Source of the DNA: Paracoccaceae bacterium
GTDB lineage: Bacteria; Pseudomonadota; Alphaproteobacteria; Rhodobacterales; Rhodobacteraceae
Direction: 5' to 3'
Length of the DNA: 33,073 bases
NCBI GenBank assembly: GCA_014359745.1
Contig: JACIYW010000010.1
Coordinates: 1 to 33,073, forward strand
Positions within the stretch are counted from its first letter, which is position 1. Each line of letters begins with the position of its first letter. Under the pieces are notes generated by a model. The model made no database searches. It was not told the origin of the DNA and was given only the letters and a program-made list of their open reading frames with translations. Both the position numbers and the translations under genes were made by a program. Positions 15,880-27,300 of the stretch are shown one piece after another.

Positions 15880-17775
15880 ATGTCTGCCTATGCCACCGCC
15901 GCCGACCGCGACGCCATCGAACGCGAAATGCCCTGGGCGGAACGCGACGTCCCCGCAACGCTTTACCGGTTTCTAAGCGAAACGCGCGACGCGCACGGGC
16001 CGCGCCCGGCGCTGTCGTTTCAGTTGCTGTCGGGCGCCGCCGATCCGGCCCGGACCCTGACCTGGAACGAGGTGCACGCAAAGGTCACGCAGGCGGCCAA
16101 CCTGTTTTCCAGCCTTGGTGTCACCGCGACCGATACGGTGGCCTTCGTGCTGCCGAACTGTCTGGAAACCGCGCTGGTGCTGATCGGGGGCGCGGTGGCG
16201 GGGATCGCCAACCCGGTCAACCCGTTGCTGGAGCCGGAACAGATTTCGGCGATCCTGCGCGAAACAAAGGCCAAGGTGGTCGTGACCCTGCGCGCCTTTC
16301 CCAAGACCGATGTGGCGCAAAAGGTGGCCGAGGCGGTCAGGTTCGCGCCCGATGTCAAGACGGTGCTGGAGGTGGATCTCAACGGCTATCTGACCCCGCC
16401 GAAATCCTGGATCGTGCCGCTGGTGCGCCCCAAAAACCGCCCCGAACACGACCGCCGGGTGCTGAATTTCAACCGCGAACTGGCGCGCCAGCGCAGCGAC
16501 GCGCTGAATGTGCCCGATGCCACCGGCGACCGGGTGGCGGCCTATTTCCATACCGGCGGCACCACCGGCATGCCAAAGGTGGCGCAGCACAAATATTCGG
16601 GAATGATCTATAACGGCTGGCTGGGCGCGCAAATTTTGTTCAAGCGCGAGGATGTAGTGCTGTGCCCCCTGCCGCTGTTTCATGTGTTCGCGGCCTATCC
16701 GGTGCTGATGTCTGTGATCGCATCGGGCGCGCATCTGGTGCTGCCCACCCCCGCAGGCTATCGCGGCGAAGGGGTGATGGATAATTTCTGGAAACTGGTC
16801 GAACGCTGGAAGGCGACATTCGTCATCACGGTGCCCACCGCGATATCGGCGCTGATGCAGCGCAAGGTGGATGCCGATGTGTCATCGCTCAAACTGGCGT
16901 TTTCGGGATCGGCGCCCTTGCCGCCGGAACTCTATCGCCGGTTCGAGAAGGCCACCGGCGTGACCATCCTTGAAGGATACGGGCTGACCGAGGCCACCTG
17001 CCTTGTCTCGATCAACCCGCCCGACGGGGTGAAGAAAATCGGCTCTGTCGGGTTGCCGTTTCCCTATACCCATGTGCGCATCCTGCATTTCGACGCAGCC
17101 CATAACGTGACCCATGAATGCGGCGTTGACGAGGTGGGCGAGATCTGCATCGCCAACCCCGGCGTGTTCGAGGGATCGACCTATACCGAGGTTGACAAGA
17201 ACCACGGCCTTTTTGCCGAAGGGCGGTATCTGCGCACCGGCGATCTGGGGCGGCTGGATGCCGACGGATTCCTGTTCATCACCGGCCGGGCCAAGGATCT
17301 GATCATCCGTGGCGGTCACAATATCGACCCCGCCATCATCGAAGAGGCGCTGGCAGGCCATGACGCGGTGGCCTTTGCCGGCGCGATCGGCCAGCCAGAC
17401 GCCTTTGCGGGCGAATTGCCCTGCGCCTATGTCGAACTTGTGGCCGGGGCGGATGTGAGTGCCGAGGAATTGCTGGCCTATGCCCGCGATCACATCCATG
17501 AACGGGCGGCGATCCCCAAGACCATCGAGATCATGGACGAATTGCCAAAAACCGCCGTGGGCAAGGTGTTCAAGCCCGAGCTGCGCAAACGCGCCATCAC
17601 CCGCGTCTATAACGAGGCGCTGCGCGATGCGGGGCTGGCGGCCGAGGTGGTGGCGGTGGTCGAGGACAAGAAGCGCGGCCTGGTGGCGAAACTGCGCCGC
17701 ACTGGCGAGGTGGATGCGGAAAAGCTGGCCCACAAACTGGGCGAATTCACCCGCCCCTGGGATTGGGAAGACTGA
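15880..17775 (+). CDS. Acyl-CoA synthetase (AMP-dependent ligase, FadD-like)
   Basis: A 631-residue member of the ANL adenylating superfamily. Motifs in order: P-loop YFHTGGTTGMPKVAQ (222-236), ILEGYGLTEATC (A5), LRTGDLGRLD (A7), FITGRAKDLIIRGGHNIDP (A8 hinge) and PKTAVGKVFKPELR with the catalytic Lys near residue 560 (A10). Reaction: carboxylate + ATP + CoA to acyl-CoA + AMP + PPi. The tail of about 65 residues past A10, ending FTRPWDWED, is longer than in standard FadD. Chain length is not predictable by eye; a medium or long-chain acid is likely. GGGAGGAA just before the ATG is a strong ribosome-binding site. The stop is followed at once by a hairpin terminator. Acyl-CoA supply fits the acetyl-CoA-centred neighbours. 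Confidence 0.9.
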   Translation: MSAYATAADRDAIEREMPWAERDVPATLYRFLSETRDAHGPRPALSFQLLSGAADPARTLTWNEVHAKVTQAANLFSSLGVTATDTVAFVLPNCLETALVLIGGAVAGIANPVNPLLEPEQISAILRETKAKVVVTLRAFPKTDVAQKVAEAVRFAPDVKTVLEVDLNGYLTPPKSWIVPLVRPKNRPEHDRRVLNFNRELARQRSDALNVPDATGDRVAAYFHTGGTTGMPKVAQHKYSGMIYNGWLGAQILFKREDVVLCPLPLFHVFAAYPVLMSVIASGAHLVLPTPAGYRGEGVMDNFWKLVERWKATFVITVPTAISALMQRKVDADVSSLKLAFSGSAPLPPELYRRFEKATGVTILEGYGLTEATCLVSINPPDGVKKIGSVGLPFPYTHVRILHFDAAHNVTHECGVDEVGEICIANPGVFEGSTYTEVDKNHGLFAEGRYLRTGDLGRLDADGFLFITGRAKDLIIRGGHNIDPAIIEEALAGHDAVAFAGAIGQPDAFAGELPCAYVELVAGADVSAEELLAYARDHIHERAAIPKTIEIMDELPKTAVGKVFKPELRKRAITRVYNEALRDAGLAAEVVAVVEDKKRGLVAKLRRTGEVDAEKLAHKLGEFTRPWDWED

Positions 17776-17778
17776 GGG

Positions 17779-17815
17779 CGCGCCGCCTTCGGCGAGAGTA
17801 TTTGGATCGAGAGGA
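17779..17815 (+). terminator. Hairpin terminator after the acyl-CoA synthetase (element copy B)
   Basis: CGCCG-CCTT-CGGCG (17781-17794) forms a compact stable stem starting 5 nt after the stop codon, followed by AGAGTATTTGGATCGAGAG. The order hairpin then GTATTTGG matches the minus-strand reading of the element at 11516, so this may be a third, diverged copy in terminator orientation. There is only a three-base T run, so it is not a classical U-tract. Confidence 0.55.
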
Positions 17816-17857
17816 TGGGGGCGTGCCAAGGGAACCCCCCGGCACGCGCCGCCCGTG

Positions 17858-18148
17858 TCAGGCGAAGACGTCTTCGATGGTGATCGAATGCGGTGGTTCG
17901 CTGAACCCGTGGGCTATTTCCTTCAGCCCGCCATTCTCGGCGCGCCAGGCGGCATAGGCCCGATGCGCCTCGGGGCTTTCCCAGCGTTCGTAAAGCAGGA
18001 TCGAATGATCGGCGGGGTTGCCGCCGGCATAGACGCCAAGGCAGCCCTTGAAGGTCTTGGTGTCTTTCAGGATCTTGGCGATGCCGACCTTGAGGTTTTC
18101 CTAGGTCTCGGGGCTGGCCTTGATGGTCAGCAGGATGACGATTGACAT
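17858..18148 (-). pseudogene. Antibiotic biosynthesis monooxygenase-like small protein interrupted by an amber codon
   Basis: From the ATG at 18148, after a GGAAGAA ribosome-binding site, the minus strand reads MSIVILLTIKASPET, a TAG at codon 16 (18103-18101), and then continues in frame for 80 residues to TGA at 17858. The later part, with GCLGVYAGGNPADHSILLYERW and HRAYAAWR, has the dimeric ferredoxin-like ABM fold (usually about 95-100 residues). TAG is one base from TGG, so a Trp codon may have mutated. No ATG, GTG or TTG with a ribosome-binding site follows the TAG to allow a restart. Either this is a recent nonsense mutation, or a base-call error, or a suppressed stop. Family members include heme-degrading and quinol oxygenases as well as many unknowns; no function is claimed. 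Confidence 0.8.
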
Positions 18149-18292
18149 GGGTTCTTCCGATTGCCTGCGGGTTGAGTGCCACGCGGCTGCGAAGAAGGGG
18201 AGTCATGTTGTCGTCATAAGTGTGTCAGGAATAGCGCCCGTTGTCCCTGACCCAGACCCGCCGCTTGTCTGCGCAGGAAAACGCGCGCTCAT

Positions 18293-18337
18293 TTCATCTT
18301 GGAAAAAATACTCATTTCCTACGCCCGCCACGCGCGC
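18293..18337 (-). repeat. Dispersed intergenic element, copy C
   Basis: Plus-strand blocks TTCATCTTGG, AAATAC, CATTT, CCTACGCCCGCC and CGCGCGC occur in the same order as in copy A at 11516. The approximately 20-nt hairpin segment present in copy A is missing here. The minus-strand core reads GTATTTTTTCCAAGATGAA. Confidence 0.6.
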
Positions 18338-18388
18338 ACCGGACGCGGAAATGAACCCGACTGCCCCAAATCCGATCAGACCCGGTTC

Positions 18389-18415
18389 GGCGGCCCCCGC
18401 CGTGCGGGGGCCGCC
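18389..18415 (-). terminator. Terminator hairpin of aconitase
   Basis: A perfect 12-bp stem GGCGGCCCCCGC / GCGGGGGCCGCC with a 3-nt loop starts 17 nt past the aconitase stop. No T run follows on the minus strand, so it is a strong mRNA 3' stem and possible terminator rather than a textbook intrinsic one. Confidence 0.65.
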
Positions 18416-18432
18416 AAGTGATTGCGATGAGA

Positions 18433-21183
<2,751 letters not shown>

Positions 21184-21263
21184 GGCGGGCCTCCTGGTTA
21201 AGATGACGTGGCTAACCTGCACATGCCGCATCGGGGCGATGCGATCAAGGGGGCAGCGCCGTT

Positions 21264-21283
21264 TTGTATACCATTGTGCACAG
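21264..21283. promoter_or_regulatory. Adjacent GTATAC and TGTGCACA palindromes upstream of aconitase
   Basis: TTGTATACCA and TTGTGCACAG sit side by side, 10 bp apart start to start, matching at 6 of 10 positions. Each holds its own palindrome, about 80-100 bp before the acnA ATG. One-helical-turn spacing of TTGT-x-x-AC blocks suits a dimeric regulator such as a GntR-type protein. This is pattern only; no regulator is identified. Confidence 0.3.
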
Positions 21284-21325
21284 ATTTCTGCGCCGATCTC
21301 ATCCCGATGGTCGCCAACCGCGCCG

Positions 21326-21384
21326 GGGCCGGGGAAACGGGGCCGGAAACGGGGCCAAGGAAAGGGGGCCGCAGAAACGGGGCC
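21326..21384 (+). repeat. G-rich 12-bp tandem repeat
   Basis: GGAAACGGGGCC occurs twice in perfect tandem (21333-21344, 21345-21356). After 2 nt comes GGAAAGGGGGCC (21359-21370), and after another 2 nt AGAAACGGGGCC (21373-21384). With the preceding GGGGCC there are six runs of at least four G on the plus strand in about 60 nt. Repeat expansion, slippage or a G-quadruplex are possible. Confidence 0.8.
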
Positions 21385-21477
21385 GGAGTAAACCGTAACT
21401 TGCCTCGCAATTCCTTGATTGGTTATTTCGGTTGTCGGCCGGTATGCTTCGGCGCAGCAATGAGGTGGTTCGGATCG

Positions 21478-22252
21478 ATGCGGCTGAAGATGATCCAGGT
21501 TGCCTGTGCGGCGGCAGTCCTCGCAGGATCGATACCCGACCCCGCATATACCCAGTCCGCGCAGGGCCAGGCGGGTCAGGACACGGGTCAGGACCAGCTT
21601 CATGGCCCGGTTGTTGTCGAACTCTTTACCTCGCAGGGCTGTTCTTCCTGCCCGCCCGCCGATGCGTTCCTGGCCGGGATTGCCGACCGTGGGGATGTGA
21701 TCGCCCTGGCGCTGCATGTCGATTACTGGGATTATATCGGCTGGCCCGATCATTTCGCCTTGCCCGCGTTCACGACGCGGCAAAAAGCCTATGCGCGGAT
21801 GAATGGCACCCGCAGCGTCTATACCCCGCAGATCGTGGTGGACGGGCAGCAGTTTTTCGCCGGTTTGCAGCCGATGAAGGTGTTAAACGCCATTCTGGAC
21901 GCGCGCGAAGCGGTCGATCCTGTGACGTTAAGCCTTGTGCGCAGCGGTGATGAGCTGTCGGTCGGGCTGATGGCGGTTGCGCAGAGACGCGGCAGATGGG
22001 GGGGATACCACCCCGTCCAACGTCTATATGGTGCGCTACATCCCGCAAGAGACCGTCGCGATCGAACGGGGCGAAAATGCCGGCAAGACCGTGATCTATC
22101 GCAACATCGTGACCGACTGGCAGATCCTTGCCACCTGGGACGGCGTGACGCCCTTGTCGCTGCAAACCCCGGTGTCGGGCGATCAGCCGATCGTGGTGAT
22201 CGTGCAGGCCGCCGAAAACGGCCCGGTTCTGGCGGCCGGGGTTGTGGACTGA
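21478..22252 (+). pseudogene. DUF1223 thioredoxin-fold secreted protein, frameshifted
   Basis: From the ATG at 21478 (AGGTGG ribosome-binding site nine bases before; an in-frame ATG lies at 21460) the frame gives a signal peptide ([20 protein letters not shown]) and the DUF1223 core [30 protein letters not shown] and [10 protein letters not shown]. Near 21977-22005 it turns into Arg-rich nonsense, while the +1 frame carries on with the expected VYMVRYIPQETVAIERGENA and NIVTDWQILATWDG up to TGA at 22250-22252. One extra base explains both halves, either near 21982 (which would restore VARDAADGG) or in the G7 run at 21998-22004. Family function is unknown; the CxxC-like motif (CSSC) suggests a periplasmic redox role. 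The gene converges on the acyltransferase gene with a 10-bp gap. Confidence 0.85.
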
Positions 22253-22262
22253 TCGGCCATCC

Positions 22263-23192
22263 TCAACCCCCGGCGCTTTTGCCCGGTGTCCGGTGGCGGC
22301 GCGGCGTGGCCCAGCGGCGATGTATCCAGAACCATTGATCCATATGGCCGCGCACCATCGCCTCTAGTGAGTCGTTCAGCGCCTGCATCATCTCTTCGGG
22401 GGTGGTGTGGGGCACCGGGCTTTCGACCAGAACCTTGAAATCGATCCCGTTTTCCTGCCGGACCGCATAGACCGGTATCAGCAGGGCATCGAATTTCAGG
22501 GCCATTTGCGCCGCTGACAGGGCGGTATAGGCCCTGTGGCCAAAGAAGCGCAGCGGCCGGCCCGATCCCATGCGCTGATCCACCAGCATCGAAAGCACCC
22601 CGCCCCGGCGCAGATGCCGAAGCATCGCGGCCAGCCCGCGCGTGTTGCGCGCAAACATCGGCTTGGCGATGCGGCCCATGGCGTTGACGTAATGCGCATC
22701 GAAATAGCGGTTGTTCATCGGGCGATAAAGCGCGGCCTGACCGATCCCGCGCGCGCCCAACGCGGCGCGCCAGACGTTGAAGTTGCCAAAATGCCCGCTG
22801 ACCAGGATCACCGGCCGACCGGCGGCATGGGCAGCATTCAGCGCTGCCATCCCCGCGCCGGTCACGGGGGCCGCGACGGCGCGCGCGATCAGATCGGCGG
22901 GGGAATAAAGTTCGATCAGATTGCGGCCGATATTGTCGGGAACCGCGCGGCACAGGTGCCGAACCTGCGATGCCGGCATGTCGGGGCAGATCAGCGCAAG
23001 GTTCGCGCGGATGCGGCGCCGATGCCCGGCAATGGGCGCGATCAGATGCGAAAACACCCATCCCCCCACGCGCACCCGCCGTTCATAGGGCAACCACGCC
23101 GCCGCGCCGATCAACGCCCGAAACAGCGCGTCCACCGCCCAGGCACCGGGTTGAAACCCGACCTTATGTTGCTTGATCATGGGTTCGGTCAT
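22263..23192 (-). CDS. LpxL/HtrB-type lysophospholipid or lipid A acyltransferase
   Basis: A 309-residue protein from the ATG at 23192 (MTEPMIKQHKVGFQPG). Residues 20-60 hold a membrane-anchoring hydrophobic region. VILVSGHFGNFNVWRAAL is the acyltransferase active-site block, and later blocks include YRPMNN, MLVDQRMG and WFWIHRRW near the C-terminus, as in the LpxL/HtrB family (usually 290-310 residues). Family knowledge: these inner-membrane enzymes move secondary acyl chains onto Kdo2-lipid A or related lipids. Oddity: the catalytic H-X4-[DE] dyad reads H-F-G-N-F-N here, so the acid is replaced by Asn. No strong ribosome-binding site is seen; the ATG at 23180 is an alternative start, and the frame extends to 23303. 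The exact substrate is unknown. Confidence 0.85.
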   Translation of the reverse strand: MTEPMIKQHKVGFQPGAWAVDALFRALIGAAAWLPYERRVRVGGWVFSHLIAPIAGHRRRIRANLALICPDMPASQVRHLCRAVPDNIGRNLIELYSPADLIARAVAAPVTGAGMAALNAAHAAGRPVILVSGHFGNFNVWRAALGARGIGQAALYRPMNNRYFDAHYVNAMGRIAKPMFARNTRGLAAMLRHLRRGGVLSMLVDQRMGSGRPLRFFGHRAYTALSAAQMALKFDALLIPVYAVRQENGIDFKVLVESPVPHTTPEEMMQALNDSLEAMVRGHMDQWFWIHRRWATPRRHRTPGKSAGG

Positions 23193-23325
23193 GCGCGGTC
23201 CGCCGGTGTTGATCCTGGGGGCGGTAGCCCGCAGCAAATCCAGGCCGCGCCGCCGCCCACCACAAGGCAACACATCGGTGCCCCCGGAAAGGGGAATTTT
23301 CACATCGCACGTCAGTTTTGAAAAT

Positions 23326-23400
23326 TGGAGCGGGCGAAGAGATTCGAACTCTCGACCCTAACCTTGGCAAGGTTATGCTCTACCCCTGAGCTACGCCCGC
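23326..23400 (-). tRNA. tRNA-Gly (anticodon GCC)
   Basis: The minus strand gives a 75-nt cloverleaf: acceptor GCGGGCG / CGCCCGC, D-arm GCTC-AGGGGTA-GAGC, anticodon arm AACCTTGCCAAGGTT with GCC at 23368-23366, T-arm with GTTCGAATC, discriminator T and an encoded CCA. All stems pair. It lies between terC and the acyltransferase gene. Confidence 0.97.
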
Positions 23401-23417
23401 GTCCTTGGGTAGGGCGG

Positions 23418-23446
23418 TATCTATTAAGTCCCGCCCGGTGTCGCAA
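23418..23446 (-). promoter_or_regulatory. Predicted promoter of tRNA-Gly
   Basis: On the minus strand TTGCGA (23446-23441) is followed after 17 nt by TAGATA (23423-23418). The tRNA 5' end lies 17 nt beyond the -10. The intervening CCGCCCTACCC is a GC-rich discriminator, as is usual for stable-RNA promoters under stringent control. Confidence 0.6.
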
Positions 23447-23472
23447 GGGAAAAATGCAGCTTTCGCAGAATT

Positions 23473-24216
23473 TCATTTGTGGCCGTCGACCTGTGCCGCC
23501 GCCAGTTCCCGGCGGCGTTTCGCGCGGGCAAGGTTCAACATCTCGACCGCACCCGAAAACACCATCGCGGCATAGATGAACCCGCGATCGATGTGGAAAT
23601 GCGCCGCATCGGCAATCAGCGCCATGCCCACCATCACCAGAAACGCCAGCGCCAGCATCTTGGTGGAAGGATGCGCCTCGACGAAATCGCCGATCGGTTC
23701 GGCGGCGATCATCATCACCAGAATTGCGATCACCACGGCGGCGATCATCACCTCAAGATGATCGGCGATGCCGACGGCGGTGATCACGCTGTCGATGGAA
23801 AACACCAGATCCAGAACCATGATCTGCACGATGACCGCAACAAGCGTGGCCTGCACCACCGAGGCCTCGGGGCCGTGGCTGCCCTCCATCTCGGTGAAAA
23901 TCTCGGTCGAGGCTTTCCAGATCAGAAACAGCCCGCCCACACCCAGAATGACGTCGCGCCACGACAGGCCGAACCCGGCCAGGGTGACAAAGGGTTCCGA
24001 CATCGACACGATCCAGCTTATCGAGAACAGCAACAGAACCCGCAGCACCAGCGCCCCCGAAAGGCCAACGATCCGCGCCGTGCGCCGCTGTGCGGCAGGC
24101 AGCTTTGACGCGGCGATGGAAATGAAGATCACATTGTCCACGCCCAGAACGATTTCCAGGATCGTCAGTGTCAGAAACGACGCCCAGACAGCAGGATCGG
24201 CAAGCAGGTTCAACAT
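23473..24216 (-). CDS. TerC family integral membrane protein
   Basis: A 247-residue protein with about seven hydrophobic helices and the two TerC signatures carrying membrane-embedded acids: TILEIVLGVDNVIFIS (about 19-34) and MVLDLVFSIDSVITAVG (about 133-149). Family knowledge: TerC proteins, named from tellurite resistance, are linked to metal-ion homeostasis, notably manganese export that serves secreted or exoenzyme metalation. Inference: a metal-ion exporter in the inner membrane. An AAAGG ribosome-binding site lies before the ATG. I looked for a yybP-ykoY manganese riboswitch in the 107-bp upstream gap and saw no convincing match. The tRNA-Gly gene lies 72 bp downstream. Confidence 0.93.
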   Translation of the reverse strand: MLNLLADPAVWASFLTLTILEIVLGVDNVIFISIAASKLPAAQRRTARIVGLSGALVLRVLLLFSISWIVSMSEPFVTLAGFGLSWRDVILGVGGLFLIWKASTEIFTEMEGSHGPEASVVQATLVAVIVQIMVLDLVFSIDSVITAVGIADHLEVMIAAVVIAILVMMIAAEPIGDFVEAHPSTKMLALAFLVMVGMALIADAAHFHIDRGFIYAAMVFSGAVEMLNLARAKRRRELAAAQVDGHK

Positions 24217-24323
24217 GATTTACCTTTCGGGGTTCCGGTGCGGATCAAGGGCGGGCCGGTCCGCGCGCGGGACAGGCCGATACCAGCTAAACATCCGCGC
24301 CACGGCGATCAAGCCCGGCGCGG

Positions 24324-27300
24324 TCATTCCAGTTCCACCAACAGATCCTTGGCGTCGATCTGCGTGCCCGGCTGCACATGCACGGCCTTGATCACGGCGG
24401 CGCGATCGGCGTGCAGGCCGGTTTCCATCTTCATCGCCTCGATGGTCAGCAACAGATCGCCGGCCTTCACATGCGCGCCCACCGTTGCCGCGATGCTGGC
24501 CACCACGCCGGGCATCGGCGCGCCGATGTGATCGGCGTTGCCGTCAACGGCCTTGGGGCGTGCGGCGGTGGTGGCCTTGACGGCGCGGTTCGCCACCCGG
24601 ATCACCCGTGGCTGGCCGTTCAGTTCAAAGAACACCTTCACATCGCCGTCATCGCCGGTTTCGCCCACCGCTTGCAGGCGGATTTCCAGGGTCTTGCCCG
24701 GATCGATTTCGGCGCTGACCTCGGCCCCCGGTTCCATGCCGTAAAAGAACGCGGACGTGGGCAGGGTGCGCACCGGGCCATAGATGCGGTGGCGGCCCAT
24801 GTAATCCAGATAGACCTTGGGATACATGAGGTACCCGTTCAGATCCTCGTCATCGACGCGGAAACCATCCAGATCCCGCGACAGTTTCGCGCGCGTTTCC
24901 TCCAGATCGACGGCGGGCAGATGCGCGCCGGGGCGGTCGGTTTGCGGGGCCTCGCCCTTGAGCGCCTTTTTCATGATCGCCGCCGGCCAGCCCCCCGGCG
25001 GCTGGCCCAGATTGCCGCGCAGCATGTCCAGAACCGAATCGGGGAAGGACACATCCACCGCCGGGTCTTCGACCTGCGCACGGGTCAGCCCCTGCGCGAC
25101 CATCATCAGCGCCATGTCGCCCACCACCTTGGACGACGGCGTTACCTTGACGATATCGCCAAACATCATGTTCACATCGGCATAGGTCTGCGCCACCTCG
25201 TGCCAGCGGTCTTCCAGCCCCAGGCCGCGCGCCTGCGCCTTGAGATTGGTGAACTGCCCGCCGGGCATCTCGTGCAGATATACCTCGGACGCGGGGGCCT
25301 GAAGGCCGGTCTCGAACGCCGCATACTGGCCGCGCACCGCTTCCCAGTAATTCGACATCTCGCGCACGCGGGCGATATCCAGCCCGGTGTCGCGGTCGGT
25401 GTGGCGCAGCGCCTCGACGATGGTGCCAAGCGTCGCCTGCGACGTGTTGCCCGACAGCGCGTCCATCGCGCAATCGACGGCATCGACACCCACCTCGGCC
25501 GCCGCAAGGATGGTGGCGCAGGCGATGCCGGCCGTATCGTGGGTGTGGAAATGGATCGGCAGACCCACCTCTTCCTTCAACGCCTTCACCAGCACCCGCG
25601 CGGCGGCGGGTTTCAAAAGCCCCGCCATGTCCTTCAGCCCCAGCACATGCGCGCCCGCATCGCGCAACGCGCGCGCGGTATCGACATAGTATTTCAGATC
25701 GTATTTGGCGCGGTCGGGATCAAGGATATTGCCGGTATAGCACACCGATCCTTCGCAGATCTTGTTGGCTTCCAGCACCGCGTCCATGGCCACGCGCATG
25801 TTGGGCACCCAGTTCAGGCTGTCGAAAACCCGAAACACATCGATGCCGGTTTCGGCGGCCTGTTTGACAAAGAACCGCACCACATTGTCGGGATAGTTGG
25901 TATAGCCAACCGCGTTCGATCCGCGCAGCAGCATCTGCGTCATCACATTGGGCAGGCGTTCGCGGATGTCGCGCAGGCGTTGCCAGGGGCATTCCTGCAA
26001 GAACCGGTAGGCCACATCGAACGTGGCCCCGCCCCAGCATTCCACGCTGAACAGTTCGGGCAGGTTCGCGGCATAGGCGGGGGTTGCGTTCACCATGTCG
26101 ATGGAACGCATCCGGGTAGCCAGCAGGCTTTGATGCCCGTCGCGCATCGTGGTGTCGGTGATCAGCAGCCGCTTTTGCGCCGCCATCCAGTCGGCCACGG
26201 CCTGCGGGCCCTTCTCTATCAGCAAATTCCGGGTGCCGGGGGCAGGGGCGGCGCGCCGTTCGGGGGCGACGGGCAGGCGCGCATCATTGGCCGGGCGCGG
26301 GCGGCCCGCGGTTTCGGGATGCCCGTTGACGGTGATATCGGCGATATAGGTCAGGATCCTGGTCGCCCGGTCGCGGCGCTTGCGGAAATTGAACAGATCG
26401 TCGGCGGTGTCGATGAATTTGGTGGTGTAGGTATTGTCAAGAAACACCGGATGTTTCAGCAGGTTCTCGACAAAGGCGATGTTGGTCGAAACCCCGCGAA
26501 TGCGAAATTCGCGCAGCGCGCGATCCATGCGCGCGATCGCCGTTTCGGGCGTCTGCGCCCAGGCGGTGACCTTGACCAGAAGGCTGTCGTAATAGCGGGT
26601 CACAACCGATCCCGCATAGGCGGTGCCGCCATCCAGCCTGATCCCCATGCCCGTGGCGCTGCGATAGGCGGTGATGCGGCCGTAATCGGGGATGAAGTTG
26701 TTCTGCGGGTCTTCGGTCGTCACCCGGCATTGCAGGGCATGGCCCGACAGGGTGATATCGCCCTGGCTGGGCGCGCCGGTCGCCTCGGCGATGGTCTTGC
26801 CCTCGGCAATCAGGATCTGGGCGCGCACGATGTCGATGCCGGTGACTTCCTCTGTCACCGTGTGTTCGACCTGGATGCGGGGGTTTACTTCGATGAAATA
26901 GAATTTCTCATCGTCCATATCCATCAGGAATTCGATGGTGCCCGCGTTCTGATACCCCACATGGCGGGCGATCTTCAGCCCCAGATCGCAGATTTCGGCG
27001 CGCTGTGCGTCGGTCAGATAGGGGGCGGGGGCGCGTTCGACCACTTTCTGATTGCGGCGCTGCACGGTGCAGTCGCGTTCATAAAGATGGTAAAGGCCGC
27101 CGTGCTGGTCGCCCAGTACCTGCACCTCGACGTGGCGGGCGCGCTGGATCATCTTTTCCAGATAGCCCTCGCCATTGCCAAAGGCGGCCTCGGCCTCGCG
27201 CCGCCCCTCGCGCACCTTGGTTTCCACCTCGTCCGCGCCCATGATCGGGCGCATGCCGCGCCCGCCGCCGCCCCAGGACGCCTTGAGCATCAGGGGATAA

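Larger units (their letters stand above)
18149..18432. other. Intergenic region between the broken ABM-like gene and aconitase
   Basis: About 280 bp without a credible gene. It contains element copy C (18293-18337) and the aconitase terminator hairpin (18389-18415). Short open frames across it are low-complexity shadows without domain character. Confidence 0.6.

Noticed and set aside
21184-21783. N-terminal extension of aconitase to about 1116 residues
   Set aside because: AGGAGG directly before 21183 and the family N-terminus fix the start; the extension crosses the intergenic repeat and the opposite DUF1223 gene.
23282-23300. CCCC-GGAAA-GGGG hairpin followed by AATTTT on the plus strand
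   Set aside because: No plus-strand gene ends nearby for it to terminate; the adjacent tRNA and acyltransferase genes are on the minus strand.
24217-24323. Possible yybP-ykoY manganese riboswitch before terC
   Set aside because: The gap is only 107 bp and I could not find the conserved loop sequences or paired stems.
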